In this document: piece by piece, positions 24,298 through 35,868 of the stretch
Numbering within the stretch: position 1 is the first letter of the stretch
How the letters are laid out: every line of letters starts with the position of its first letter
Position numbers and translations under genes: made by a program
Origin: Tetradesmus obliquus
Lineage: Eukaryota; Chlorophyta; Chlorophyceae; Sphaeropleales; Scenedesmaceae
Reading direction: 5' to 3'
NCBI GenBank assembly: GCA_030272155.1
Contig: CP126205.1
Location: forward strand, 3,274,501-3,338,500
DNA length: 64,000 bases
The notes under the pieces: generated by a model
What the model saw: the letters and a program-made list of their open reading frames with translations, nothing else
Databases searched by the model: none
Told to the model about the DNA's origin: nothing

Positions 24298-24968
24298 AGG
24301 CCGCTGGTTTGACTTCCTAGGCTTCACTGGGCGGCCCGCCAAGCAGCAGCAAGAGCAGCAGCAGCAGCAGCCGCCGGGGCTGGGCCTGTGGGCCAGCTGG
24401 GTTGGTGGGCTACCTGGGTGGCTGGCTGGTGGCTGGTGGTACAGCAGGAGGGAGATGACAGAGGTGGAGCTGCTGGACATGAAGAGCAGGGAGCTACGCA
24501 ACGGGCGCCTGGCAATGTGAGCTTTGGCGATCTCTTGGTTGCTCACCACCCTGAAGTACAGCTATATGCTGCACATGTTGTTTCTGTACTCATCATAAGC
24601 AAGTTGCTTAGTTTGAGACGAGTTGATGTTCATAACGTATGCCCTATCAGTGCTTGGTGCTTTACGGCTTAGTGGTGGTCCGCCTGAGGAGTTCACCAAG
24701 CAACTTAGTATGGGCAGTTGTGTTGTGTGTCATGTTTCTGTGAAAGCTCCTCCCAGATCCAGGAAACCTCTTTGAACCACGACCTCTTGCCACCGCTGCT
24801 GCTTTCGCTGCTGCCACTGCAATAACCTGTTGTTTATTTCCACCTTGCAGGGTGTCCTTCATCGGTTGCTGCATGGCGTCAGCGCTCACAGGCAAGGGCC
24901 CCATCACGCTGCTGTTTGAGCACATTGGAGACCCGCTGCACAACACCATTGTGCAGACGCTGCAGTGA
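22355..24968 (+). CDS. chlorophyll a/b-binding (LHC superfamily) protein with unusual loop insertion
   Basis: LHC proteins bind chlorophyll and carotenoids in thylakoid membranes. Six exons join in frame: 22355-22677, 23056-23118, 23457-23553, 23896-24016, 24300-24516, 24851-24968 (312 residues). The basic Ser/Arg-rich N-terminus fits a plastid transit peptide. VPGDSGWDLLKL corresponds to the LHC start motif (PGDxGFDPLGL). Helix 1 is EIEVIHARWAML with E130, H135 and R137; helix 2 is VLLLSLALIESYRLA; helix 3 is ELRNGRLAM with E266, N269 and R271. All principal chlorophyll ligands are therefore present. LTGKGPI and DPLHNTI match the LHC C-terminus, closest by eye to LHCA proteins. Between helices 2 and 3 lies an insertion with a Gln run (about 217-226) and a Trp/Gly-rich patch (LWASWVGGLPGWLAGGWWY) not usual in the family. 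The start could also be the ATG at 22391. Confidence 0.88.
23603..23855 (+). repeat. three acceptor-side echoes of LHC exon 4
   Basis: CAG|(C/T)TGAG/CTGCG heads with the CTGCTG..GAGCCTGGC core start at 23603, 23687 and 23796, before the real exon at 23896. Spacing is 84-109 bp and all three break the frame. Confidence 0.85.
24250..24299 (+). repeat. (CTG)15-16 abutting LHC exon 5 acceptor
   Basis: An uninterrupted CTG run ends at CTCAG, the acceptor of exon 24300-24516. Confidence 0.95.
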
Positions 24969-25079
24969 GGCCTGCACTTGATTGCCATTGGTGTCGTTTT
25001 GAAGACAGCTGGCGGCCGTCAAGCAACAAATGTGACGTAATCAGTGCCATGATGATGACAACTTGTCATCGAATGGGCA

Positions 25080-25262
25080 TCATGCAGACGCTGCAGTGAG
25101 GCTTGCAGTGGGCCATGCTGCTGCTGCTGCTGCTGCAGTTGTGCTGCTGAGCCTGGCGGTTGAGCGTCACTGCTGGTCATCGCGCAAGGGCCCCATCACG
25201 CTGCTGTTCGAGCACGTTGGAGACCCGCTGCACAACACCATCGTGCAGACGCTGCAGTGAGG
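25080..25262 (+). repeat. terminal-exon echo of the LHC gene past its stop
   Basis: 25185-25260 repeats GKGPITLLFEH(V)GDPLHNTIVQTLQ plus the TGA with few changes. A fragment of the last 15 bases plus stop also appears at 25085-25099. Confidence 0.92.
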
Positions 25263-25288
25263 CCTGCATGCACAGGAGGCACGCTTGC

Positions 25289-25293
25289 TGTAA
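25289..25293 (+). terminator. candidate poly(A) signal TGTAA (LHC gene)
   Basis: First TGTAA after the LHC stop, about 320 bases on, just beyond the terminal-exon echo. Confidence 0.5.
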
Positions 25294-27735
25294 ATTTGGA
25301 CAGTTCCACACGAAAAAAGCAAATCTGCGCACCTTCAAGCAGTTTTGGTCCAGGAGACCCCCTGCCCAAGGTCCCCCAGCGCTCCTAGTGGGCTGTCCAT
25401 GCAGGCACGGCTGTCCAGCATCGTGGCACCATAGCAACATGCGATGGTCTCACCTGTAGGCGCAAAGAAGGTTTGCTGTGCTGGCATGTAGTTAGTGGTC
25501 ATCTGGGAGGGCAGAGGGGTCTGCTGTGCTTTCCTGTGCTTTTCGTTGCTGCAGTGTTGCAAAAAGCACTGCTCCAGTGTACTGTTACATGTGTATCACA
25601 GTAGTAGCATGCTGTGATGGTGCGCAGTTCGCAGCGTTAGCATGCAAGCAGTGTACACTGCTGTTCAGTCGTAGTACTGCGGTGTGGGGCCTGTCTCGAT
25701 ATTTGTGCATCGACATTCATCTGTTCATTACCATGCATGTGTGCATCTGTGCAGACAGATGGGTGTGTTGTCCTTGCTGCTTTGCATGAGGTGTGTTGTG
25801 CAGAGTTGACTTTTCAACAGAGTTGCTGCATGTTCTGTGTGGTGTTGCCTGCAGATTGCTGTGTCCGCTGCTTCCTGTTGTTGGCATGAGCTGGCCTGCA
25901 TGTCAATGGCAATCGTCGGCTGTCTCCAGTGTATCCATATGGGACACCTGGCCTTTATACAGGAAGTGTGACACGCTAGATCCTGGTGCTGTCTGCCTAG
26001 CCTGTTGGCACACATGACAAGATGCTGTAAAAGGGGCGTTTATGTTGTGTGGGGCACCATGCGTGATGCTGGTGGTACGGTGTCGTGTGCGGTGCTGCAG
26101 CAGATGAGGCTGCCTCTTGGCAATTTTTCGGATTTCCAGGGTGCTTGGGTGTGACGGTGCTGCATGACAGTTGCGGCTTCGCAGGCTGTTTGTAAGGCCG
26201 ATCAATGCCGCAAGCTGAAGCACTGGTCCGCCGACAGTGTTTCAAAGTGACCAGGCAGCAGATATGGTGATGCTGCAATCTGTTGTAGTAGTCTGTGTCA
26301 CAGCAGTGCTGCGCAGCATGGCTGTGAGAGTTAAAGCATCGTATGTGCTGCCAGAGACTGCGGCTGTTGCTGTGTGCAGTGTGGTGTGCTGCCGGAGATG
26401 GCATATTGGACACTTGTATGCCACGTGGCAGGGTTTTTTAGCATGTTTTAAAGGGTGAGTTTGCATTTTACAACATGTTGTCTCTGTGATATTCGCAGCA
26501 TGCTGGTTGTGGCGCCTTGCGTCCTGCCATGCTGACTCGGCGTGCTGGGCAGCAGATGTGATGCAAGCTGTAAACGGAGAGTTTACAGTTAATTTGTGTG
26601 GCGAATGTGTGAGGTATGCTGCGTGTTGGAAGGCTAACTGTAAAGGCCCACGCTGAGCAGTACAAACACGTGCGTTTTTTCCGATCTGTGTCTCAGGGAG
26701 AGGAGAGAGAGCTGCCCACGTGTAGTGGCGCCGCATGTGCATGCATGGCATGCTGCATCTTCCCAGCTGCAGTACTGCACTAGTGGCTTGGCAAGCATTT
26801 GTGGAGTTTGCAGCTGTGCATGCAACGTGCAGATGTGCTTGCACAGATTTGAATGTGCAAAACGTGTCCACGATGCTTTCATGCCATGCAGTACTAGTGC
26901 GGCACACTGTGCGTCAGTGCCAGGCTGGCAGTGATACGAGATTGCTGCAGGCTGGCATATAATTGCATGGCGATTGTTCAGGCTTTTTGGCATGGAAACT
27001 CTGTGTTGTTACGGATGCAAACATGCTGCACAGGAAAAAGCTCCAGGGAATTCTTCAGGCTTGCAGTACAACTCTGCTGCAATAGAAGCACGCCTGCTGA
27101 TCATGATCAAATTATGACCACTGACCACGAGCAGCCCCGCGTGCAGCATAATTGCTGTGTGACAATTATCTTCACAGCTAACGTTGCTGGTGCTTCACAC
27201 GCTTGTTCCAGAAGGACGACGAACCTCCATGACCGCCTGATTTCTTGCTCGAGTGATGATCATGAAAGGCAGTTCAGCCAGCACTAAAGCAATCATGAAC
27301 TAGTTTTTGTTCTTGTCGTGCGCTTCAAAAGTCGATTGGATGGAGGAAACGCCTGCAGCATCTCCTTACAGGTTGCCAACCCGAGGTTGGGCTTCCCAGA
27401 GAGTGGTGTTCAACTCGCTAAAATTATGAAGAAAACTTTTGAAAGCGATGTTGTTTTGATCCAAAGGTTACGAAGGTTGCGATCGCCATCACAGCATCAT
27501 GCAAGTAGGCGGATAAACGACGACCTGTTCAGCACAGGTTCAGCATGCCCTCAGTCAACCAGACCTGCTGTTTGTTTGGAGCAGCTGGGCAAGGCAGCAG
27601 ATCATTAAGAGGTTGTAGGCTCACAAAAGACGATAAATGCTCATGAAACGTTCGAAACTTTAGAATTGGCCAGTGTTTCCAGAGTAGGCGCAGTCCAGCC
27701 TGCGTGGAAGAAACACGGCCGAACGCAATAAACAG
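25294..27735. other. intergenic, no gene recognised
   Basis: About 2.4 kb with scattered short ORFs that lack conserved motifs. The last part should hold the promoter of the protease gene. No tandem array or RNA gene was seen. Confidence 0.4.
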
Positions 27736-30021
27736 ATGCATCGCTCGTTATGGGTTGCAATTCTGGCATCTCTGTATCTGGTTGCAGGTGAGCAGCGGCG
27801 GACCTGCCGAACCAACCCTTGTGCAGCATCGATCAGCGGTCAAACGCATACCTAAGTGTTTTAAAATCTTGAAATCAGCCGTATTCGGCGCCATGCATTG
27901 GTTCTGGGGCTGATTCGGGTCGCAACGTGCTGCCCTCGTGCACTGCAGTTTCTGTGTCCGCTCAGAGCGCTGGCTGCCCAGCAGACTTTGAGCCAACGCT
28001 TGGACACGATGGTCTGGTCTACCTCAACCCCTGTGTGGCTGAGGCGCAGGGCGCAACCATCGTCAAACGTGAGTCCTCTGCTTTCCTTCTGACCCTTCCC
28101 ACCTTGTAGTCACCTTGCATGCCTTCAGCTTCCGAGCGTTGCACAAGAACAGTCTTGTCTTATACGCTCAGGACTTATTTGTCACTGCTGTTGCACATGC
28201 AGGTGACCAGGGGCAGAGGGTTACAGGGGCCAGGCCTGTGACAGCAGCAGACATGCAGGCGCATGCTGCAGATTCGTTCAATTTTCTGGACTTTGCCAGA
28301 GTCAGGCGCATCACAGCAGCTATGGATGGAGGCGCCACTTCAGCTGTTGGGTGAGCAGCATCTGCATCACTTGCAGGACATGCAGAAGCAGCAGCTGTCA
28401 GAGCGGCTGTGCGGCATTTACTTGGTGCAGTCAGGGGTGCAGCTGCTGGCAGCAGTGCTGAGAGAAATTGAAAGGGCAGCAATGGCATACACAATATCAC
28501 AGTTTCCATACCCAAGCATGCATCTTGCACCATCTGCTGCTGTTAATTATTGATACTTGCGCAGTTGCAGCTCCTGAACCAGCACCTGCCAAAGTGGGGT
28601 GCACCCAGTGACCTTGCATGCTAGCTAGCTTCATCACCCTAGCACTCGCCTCACCATGCTCGCCACACATCTTTCCTGCAAGCTGTTTCTCACAACTCCG
28701 CCTTTTTTCTGCTGTACCACTGCCTGTCCCTGCTCTGACTTGCAGTGCTCCCTCACTCAAGGGCCTCCCACAGGACCGGGTGGTGCTGTTTGACGTTGCA
28801 CGCGGTGCCATCTACGCAACCGCCCAGCCAGCAGCAATCCGTCCAGCAGGACCAACCGCGGCAATCAGCAAACGCGCAGTGCGCGGCACGCCAGGCGACA
28901 TGTTCCGTCCGCAGGAGCAGCAGCAGCCGCAGCAGTCGCCCTCTACGGTACCTGGCGATGATAGCAAGCAGCCGCCAGAGATGCTCACTCCTGAGGTCAC
29001 CGTGGATCTGCCACTGCTGCGAGGCCGCAACAGCCCCAGCCCTAGCCCTGAACCCAGCCCCAGCCCGGAGCCAGTCAGCGAGCCCCAGCAGCAGCAGCCG
29101 GAGGACGGCAGCAGCCACAGCCGCAAGTTGCGCTTTGTGCGCCCGATTGATGAGCGCCGCACCGTCGCCGAGCAGCCAGCCGGCATGCCGCTCGCATCTG
29201 TGGGTCAGCTGCTGTCGTACGGGCAGGAGTGGCACTGCTCTGCAGCCCTCATTGGAGAGCGCACCATCATCACTGCTGCGCACTGCGTGTATGACCGCAG
29301 CAGCGGCTCGTTTGCACGGGGGCTGTACTTTGTGCCGGGCCGCTTCAGGGAGGTGAATGGTGCGATCCGTGCGCCGTACGGCGCGTACGATGTGGCCGAG
29401 GTGTATGTGTCCAGCCAGTTTGTGTCTGGCGAGCCGCAAGACATCTGGGGCTGTGATGTGGCAGTGGTGCGGCTGCAGCGCAACGTGCAGGTCGGCAAGG
29501 TGCTGGGCTACTTTGGCATCGCGGTGCCAGCGGTTGAGGCCGCAGCACCCGCTAAGAAGCCCGCCGCCGCAGCAGCAGCAGCAGCGCCAGCTGGCGGAGC
29601 AGCAGCAGCAGCAGCAGGGGTAGCTGAGATCAAGGCCACTACTGCCACGGGCAGGCAGTCCATGCTGATTGCAGCAGGCGGCAAGCGTAGCCTGCAGCTA
29701 GGCCGCCAGCAGCAGCAGCAGAATGCGCGCTTGTGGCAGGGCCAGTTGTCAACTGCCGGTTACCCAAGTGACCGGCCAGAGGGCACACTGGTGCGCACCA
29801 AGTGCCAGGCTGAGCAGGTGCTGGTTAAAGCAGCTGGCGGTACAATCAAGTTGACTGGCTGCAGCACACACCTCGGCCAGAGCGGCTCTGCTTTGTTCAA
29901 TGATAAGGCGCAGGTGCGGGGTGTGGTGTCATTTGAGATAGTGGGAACTGGAGGCTACAATGGTGGCTCGGCCATCACGCACGCCACCTACCACACACTC
30001 ATCCGCCCATATGCAGTGTGA
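27736..30021 (+). CDS. secreted trypsin-like (S1) serine protease with Kazal-like N-terminal motif
   Basis: Exons 27736-27787, 27949-28068, 28203-28350 and 28746-30021 give 531 residues. The N-terminus (MHRSLWVAILASLYLVA, then VSVSA) is a signal peptide. Next comes a Kazal-like pattern, GCPADFEP...GHDGLVYLNPC, which lacks the usual Cys before GxDG. After a Pro/Ser/Glu repeat (SPSPEPSPSPEP) the catalytic domain begins near VGQLLSYG. The triad is H in TAAHC, D in WGCDVAVVRL and S in GQSGSALF. The GQSGSALFN form and order resemble V8/glutamyl-endopeptidase-like S1 enzymes. An Ala-rich and poly-Gln insertion splits the domain between the Asp and Ser regions. A self-inhibited extracellular or vacuolar protease is possible. 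The last exon is 1.28 kb and uninterrupted, and unlike most neighbours the gene shows no exon echoes. Confidence 0.85.
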
Positions 30022-33000
30022 GCGCCAGCAGCAGCAACGACAGCAGCAGCCGCGCAGATGCAACCGCAGCAGCAGCAGCAGGGGCAGCTGCTGTGCCTGC
30101 TGGCCTGATCCAGCAGCAGCAGCAGCAGCAACAACAAGCGCTGGCTGCCGTCCATCCAGCAGCAGCAAGCAAGCAAGCCCAAACCAGCATCACTGCCACG
30201 CCTCAACAGCCACAGCAGCAGCGGTCCTACTGCAGCGGCCATGGCCCCACCACAGCAGCAGCAGCAGCAGCAGCAGCTTCAGCTGCTGCCAGCTGTGCTG
30301 CTGCACATCCATAACTAGCTGCTGCCCAATCCTGCGTGCATGCCAGGTTGGCAGCAGCAGCAGCAGCAGCACGGCATGTTCTGTCAGTGCAGCTTGCAGG
30401 CAGCGGTCATAGGCAACAGTCGCAGCAGCAGCAGCAGCAGCACCAACGACGGCAGCATGACATGGCACGTCCCGTCACTGCAGCTTGCTGGCTACCTGCG
30501 ATGTACGTTGCAGCAGCAGCAGCAGCACAGTTGCAGTGGCTTGCATTTCCTCCTTGTGCAGTCTCCGTGCCCCTCCAATGCGCAGCAGTCGGCTTGAACC
30601 TTTTGGGGTGTTCAAGGGATGGTGCAGCGTCTGGATCACAGGTTTTATAAGTGCTCTTGGTGCTACACACGTGTGATGCTGCGGTGACCATGCGCAGCAT
30701 GTGGGTAGCGTTTGGCGGATTGCAAAGTATGCACACCAGCTTGTCCTATGGGCCAGTTTCTTTACGTATGGGGTCAGTCATAACAGGGCCAGTGCAGCAG
30801 CTCAACAGCAGTGCTGACCCTTACAACCACAGCGGCGTCTGACCCTCCTGTGGATCACATTTTGTTTGAGAGTGGGGGTAAACTAAGCAGAGGCTAGCAG
30901 CGTGCATAAGATGTGCATGCGAGGAGTGGCCTCTGCGGTCAACAGGCAAACGCTTAATTTGGTGTCTTTGTTTGTTCAACCAGGAGGTGGTTGACAGCAT
31001 GCATGTGGCTTCTACACAAACAGCCCTGCGTGTCGTGGGTGCCTGTGCAGTGAGACAAACACTTGCAGGTGCAGCAGGCTGTGCCCGATGAGTGCTGTTT
31101 GCTGCATGCACACGTTCTGAATAATAAACCAATGTGCTCGCTGGCATGCTGCCAATGCGCCAGCTACAGTCCGGCGATTGTGCCGCTGCAACTGGTCAGT
31201 TCCAACTTGTCAGTTGCAGCTGCTTGATGTCTGGCTACAAGTGCCGCAGTAGCCGACTCATGTTTGGCCACAATTAGGCATGGCTGGTGTGCAATGCGTG
31301 TTTATTTTGACTCGGAAAACATGCAGCTTGCCTGCTATGGTGAGGTGCTTGGAAGCAAAGCTACATGTGCGCTGTTGGCATGTTGTAGGGTGTGTGTTTC
31401 TGTGCCATCTGAATGGCTGCAACTGCTACAGGATGATCGGCAGGAGCACCTGCGCCCAGTGCACACAAACACTAGGTTGTGCTGTGTGTTCCTGATGCCT
31501 GCTGCTGTTGCTGGTTTTGGCGGTTCCCTACAGCTGGGCAGTCACCAGCCAGATGCAGCTGTTTGTCTCTTGTAGATACTGGACCAGAACTAATAAGGTG
31601 CCAGCCCTCACTGTGGCTATGGCTTTTATGCAATGCATGTGTTTTGGATCTGCTGATCGGCTGGTCTGACGGGTGCTTCAGCTGCTTGCGACAGCTGCCT
31701 GTAGCAGCAATGTGTTCTGTGTTGTATGCCATTGCGGGGCTTGCACATGCAGCCTGCTGCCACAACAGCGCCATGAGAGTCCTGCAGGGCTTGCACACAG
31801 CGTATGAAACACATGTATGCTGAGCCGTTGTTTTTTGGTGTGACGTGCTGTGCATGGCTGCTGCTTGTTCTCACGAGTTGGTGACGTGCAGACTTCTTAT
31901 GTAGGCCTTGCACCATTTGCACAATTGCCTGCCAAAAAATATATCAGCCCTGAAGGCTCTACATATATATTCAAGATATGAAGTATGTATGATTACTTAC
32001 ATACATGCCACCAGCTGTATTTGCCTTATGTTCCACACTACGTAGTGGTGCAAGCAGCAGCCTGTGGGGGTGCCTGTGCAGTGCCTACAGCGCCTTGGCA
32101 CCTGCGGGGGTATATAATAAGGCTAAACAGCAACAATAAGATGGCATGACTGCCTGTTCACAACCTGCCTGCCTGGTTTACTTCTTGTGCGGCACAAGGC
32201 GCCAGCTTTTGCTGTTTCACGCGCTGCAGCAGCTGTGAAGTGGGAACGGCAAGGCGATGGTCTGTTCAAGCCTTGTCTGCAGGTGCGCACCATTCAGATG
32301 GTGCACGGATGTCCTGTGTGTGTTTGGTGCGGTGTGTGTGGCATGTATTTGTTGACAGTACACCGCTGCATCGCTGCCTGCTGAGCGAAGCACGATGTCA
32401 AACTGCATTGTACATCAAGATAAGATGGCGTGCATGCTGTGTGGGGGCCCTGAGCCAAGCCATGCTCAGCACCACTGCGAGTGCTGTGACGTACTTGCGC
32501 TCAAGCAGCAGTGTTAAGCTAGGGTTGGCTGGATTGTTGGATGGCAGTGCGTGTGTTATTCTGCCCTTTAGTATTGGGTGCCGTGTTCAGCAGCAGAGCT
32601 TTATGAGCCTGCTACGGCAGATGTGAGGAAATGAAAAGTGCTGCAAAGGCAACAGTAGCGCAGAGCACTGTCGGGCCCCCTTGTCATGTGAGTAACGTCA
32701 GCGTGTGCAGTTTGAAAACAGCGTTGTTCCCGGTTGCTGCCAGCGTTGCTTACTGCATGCGCCAGCACATGTGCTGATGCACCACTTGCAAGCTGGGAAG
32801 TCAAACAAGGCGCGGGTTGTTGAGGATCCAGCATGTGTTGTGTATGCTGAAGGACTTGCGGCAATGCCAGTGGTGGCCAGTGCCCTGCCCAACGCTAGCT
32901 GTGGCATGACTTGTAGGAGTATCGTACCTCCGAGTGGTGTCAGGTGGTGGTGCTGGCTGTGGTATTTATGTAGCGCAACTTGCTGAGCAAATCGGGTGGG

Positions 33001-34039
33001 GCGAAGGCAGCACTTGCTTGTGTGATTATATGCAGTGGCACGTAACACACGTGTGGCACAACTTCTGGCTCTGCTGGCAGCCACATTTGCTGGCTTGCTA
33101 TGATGGCAGAGGCCGCACTTGGGGGGGCAGCAGGCAGGGTTACTTCTTGGGTTACTTCTTGGCCACTCCTGGTTAGCAGGGGTGCGCCACTGCAGCATTG
33201 AAATATACATGAGGCTTGTTGGGTTGCTTTTGCAGCTGCCAGCACGTGGCCAGCTTCGTTTGATTTGTTGAGTTTGTTGTTGTGCTTGGCTGGCGCTGCT
33301 GGCCAACAGGCTTCTGTACCAAGAAGCAGCACTGACACAGCGCTGTGACCTGGCAGCTCTGCCGTATTCATGCATGGAGCAGCGCTGCCACTAGGCAATC
33401 AGGGATGGCCCACATGCCTAACATCAGACCCTGTTCTGCATTGTTGTCAGCATACATTTGTTGTTGACGCATCAATAGTAGTGCTACTGGTGTGTCCTTC
33501 CACGTACCGTGGCTGCTCAGCTTGAGATCTGACAACCGTGGTGGATTTTTGGTTGGCGTCTGTATGCTATGGTTTATTGGTAACAAGACGGTGATCTTTG
33601 CTTGTCCAGAGCAAACCTCGGCCAAGGTTTTGCCACCTGCAGCTAGCAGGACCATAACATCCAGAGCTCGCGCATAAAGCAGCTGAGCAGTTACACATGC
33701 AGTTAATGCTGACTGAATGGCCTGACAACACAGCACCTAGAACCCTGCACCACCCAGAGCCCTGCAGCTGCTGGCACTCAACTTGCTGACGCCCCATAGC
33801 CTCACCTTCACTGAAGGTCTGGCAGACAAAGCAGCTTTTTTCGTTGTAACATACCATCACGCAACCTTGGCCCTGCAGAAGTTCACGAACAAGCATTGGT
33901 TGCATGCCACAACAACAGCAGCACCGCAGGCTGTCAGGCTGACGCACCCCCACCTTGACGTTGAAGCTGTTGCACACCCGAACACCCCGCCACACACCTG
34001 TAGCAGTCATTGCAAGTTGCTGGGCCAAGTCAGGTACAG
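30022..34039. other. about 4 kb without a recognised gene
   Basis: 30030-30460 is CAG-rich and probably 3' UTR of the protease. The rest holds ORFs of 60-225 codons in several frames with no family signature and no consistent splice structure. A 225-codon minus-strand ORF (32698-33375) was examined and not accepted. Confidence 0.4.
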
Positions 34040-34210
34040 GTCCAGGTCAGGAGTCGCCGTCTACCTTACGGTAAGGTGCATTACCTGCAGGTGCAACAGC
34101 AAACTCCATGATAACAGCGAGTCAGCAGCCGGCCGAGCAACAGTGTTGGCATGCATGTGCACAGCAAGTCCTGCGCTGCACCAGGCAGCTGCTGTTGTGT
34201 GGTGTTGACT

Positions 34211-34276
34211 TGCCCCGGCTGGGTTTGAACAAGCGACTCCTGCAAGCGGGTGTTTTGCCAACTAAACTACAGGGCA
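34211..34276 (-). pseudogene. tRNA-like element, copy A
   Basis: 66 bases with a 7-bp acceptor stem (TGCCCTG with CGGGGCA, one G-U), a D-arm GTTT/AAAC, an A box TAGTTTAGTTGG and a B box GTTCAAACCC. The anticodon arm is about five bases too short to fold (CCCGCTTGCAGGAG), so it is unlikely to be a working tRNA. It sits just 3' of the membrane-protein ORF. Confidence 0.65.
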
Positions 34277-34285
34277 TTGGCCCAG

Positions 34286-34311
34286 CTGCAAATGCAGCTG
34301 GGCACTTTTTT
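34286..34311. repeat. perfect 10-bp stem hairpin
   Basis: GCCCAGCTGC, then a 4-base loop, then GCAGCTGGGC, next to a T-rich run. It lies between the ORF and the tRNA-like element of copy A; copy B keeps only part of it. Confidence 0.8.
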
Positions 34312-34345
34312 ATTTTACTTTTTTTTTGTTTTTTTTGTTTTTTTC

Positions 34346-35080
34346 CTACTTTGGTACCAGCTCTGGGTGCTCGGCAATGATGAGTGCAAATGCATCCTCA
34401 AATGACATGTCCAGCAGCTGCTGCTCAAGCACATCACACTGCTGCTGTGCTGCCTGCTCAGCTGCAAAGCGCCGTGCCTTTTCAATGCGCTGCTCTGCTG
34501 TGGCACCCGTCTCAGCCTCAGCCGCACCCAGCCTGGACACATGAGCAGAGGCGTCGGCACGGCTGCGGGCCAGCAGTGCTGCACGCTCCTCAGGTGTCAG
34601 GCGGGGGCGGCCGGCATTGGCTGCAGCGCGGGTGGCAAGCGCAGCAGAGTGGTCAGCAGCATTCATCTGCAGCACAGAAGCAGGCAGCTGGAAGATGTCC
34701 TCGGCAGCGGCAATGGTGCGCTCGATAGCTGCAACCACAGTGGAGAAGGCAGTAGCTGCAGGCTTGTTAGCCAGAGGAGCAGCAGCCTTGCTGGGGCCCT
34801 CGCGCTTGGTTGCTGGGGCCTGTGTAGCAGTTTTGTTTGTAGGAGTATAGAGCAACCTGTTGAACAGCCTGTTGAATATGTAGCTTGTGAAGCAAGTCCA
34901 GCAGTAGATGCAGCAGTAGAAGCACAGGACAACGCAAAAGACAGGCAGCATGGTGCACGCAGCGACAACAAACATGCCACTGACAATAGACACGCAAGTC
35001 AAGGAAAAGAAGGAAAGCATGCACGCAAATGCGGCCAGCAGCACCAACTGGGTCATGGGTAATGTAGACTTCGGGGCCAT
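34346..35080 (-). CDS. small cysteine-rich membrane protein, unknown family (intact copy A)
   Basis: A single uninterrupted ORF of 244 residues starting MAPKSTLPMTQ. Residues about 10-68 hold two or three hydrophobic segments, the last very rich in Cys (CFYCCIYCWTC). The remainder is soluble: a Thr/Ala/Lys linker, then helical, charged sequence (VVAAIERTIAAAEDIFQLP, LTPEERAALLARSRA, AEQRIEKARRFAAEQAAQQ) ending in an acidic helix (MSFEDAFALIIAEHPELVPK). The family was not recognised. A TATA box (TATAAAA, minus strand, 35191-35197) lies about 110 bases upstream. It differs from neighbours in having no introns and in being duplicated in inverted orientation 6.5 kb away together with its promoter and a tRNA-like tail, so a mobile or retro-copied origin is possible. 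Conservation of the frame in copy A argues that it is, or recently was, coding. Confidence 0.65.
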   Translation of the reverse strand: MAPKSTLPMTQLVLLAAFACMLSFFSLTCVSIVSGMFVVAACTMLPVFCVVLCFYCCIYCWTCFTSYIFNRLFNRLLYTPTNKTATQAPATKREGPSKAAAPLANKPAATAFSTVVAAIERTIAAAEDIFQLPASVLQMNAADHSAALATRAAANAGRPRLTPEERAALLARSRADASAHVSRLGAAEAETGATAEQRIEKARRFAAEQAAQQQCDVLEQQLLDMSFEDAFALIIAEHPELVPK

Positions 35081-35190
35081 TGTTGAGAAAGTTGCTTGAG
35101 GTTATCGAAGGTGTTGGAGGTCTCTTTGAAGCGCCGTTTGTACGAGTTGGTGACTGGTACGGTTGGTGAAGTGGCAGAAAATGTGCCGCC

Positions 35191-35197
35191 TTTTATA
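35191..35197 (-). promoter_or_regulatory. TATA box of copy A
   Basis: TATAAAA on the minus strand, followed by GGCGGCACATTTTC, the same as in copy B. Confidence 0.7.
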
Positions 35198-35868
35198 GGG
35201 TCGCCGAAAATGCCTTGCGTAACCAAGCCCTAACCACTTCTGAGTAACACATTAGGGCCCGTAATGCGTTGCAATTGTGGTAATAGGTTTTTACACAGTA
35301 GTTTAAAGCTACAGAGTGCTTGCCGAGTCATGTTTTGAGGCGAAATACACAGTTGAAGTCATCCCCAAATGCCGGTGCACTGACGTCGCAGCGTACACTC
35401 TCTCGCATTCAACACAGTGATGTCAAACCTGTTTTGATTGCATGACCTCCAACAGTAGCAGGCAACATTCAGCAAACACATGCTGCTGTAGTGCGGAACC
35501 ACAGCACCATGAATGTGGCAGACATTGGGCGGGAAGCACGTGCTGCTGCCAATGGACGCGACATCATGATTTTGATGGAAACGTGGTGTCGCATGTGACC
35601 CAGGCATCATTGTGCAGCCATGCCGTTGCACACATTCAGCCATACCAGCCAGCACTGCTGCTGCAGCACTGCTGCAGTGCAGTATGTGGCACAGAGCCGG
35701 CCTCTGCTTCACTTACAACACAGCACATGTGCAGCTGCACCTGCACCTGCATGAGCGCCCAGGACGGCAAGCAACTGCAAACCATAGCAAGCACACCGAC
35801 AGGAGCTTAAAAAGAGCCTTGATATTCCACAGTGCCTACTGCTGCTGGGTGCTTATGCCAGCAATAGC

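Larger units (their letters stand above)
34040..35340 (-). repeat. left arm of a 1.25-kb inverted repeat
   Basis: Read on the minus strand it aligns from promoter to tRNA-like tail with 41300-42530 on the plus strand. Shared landmarks are AACATGACTCG, GTGTTACTCAGAAGTGG, the TATAAAAGGCGGCAC box, the ORF and the 66-base tRNA-like element. The arms are clearly diverged by substitutions and small indels. Confidence 0.88.

Noticed and set aside
28360-28745. Extra coding sequence between protease exons 3 and 4
   Set aside because: The ends at 28350 and 28746 join in phase to give VGAPSLKG. The intervening ORF contains stops in the needed frame.
32698-33375. 225-codon minus-strand ORF
   Set aside because: The composition looks like random translation of CA/TG-rich DNA; no domain, no poly(A) or promoter support, and overlapping ORFs of similar length in other frames.
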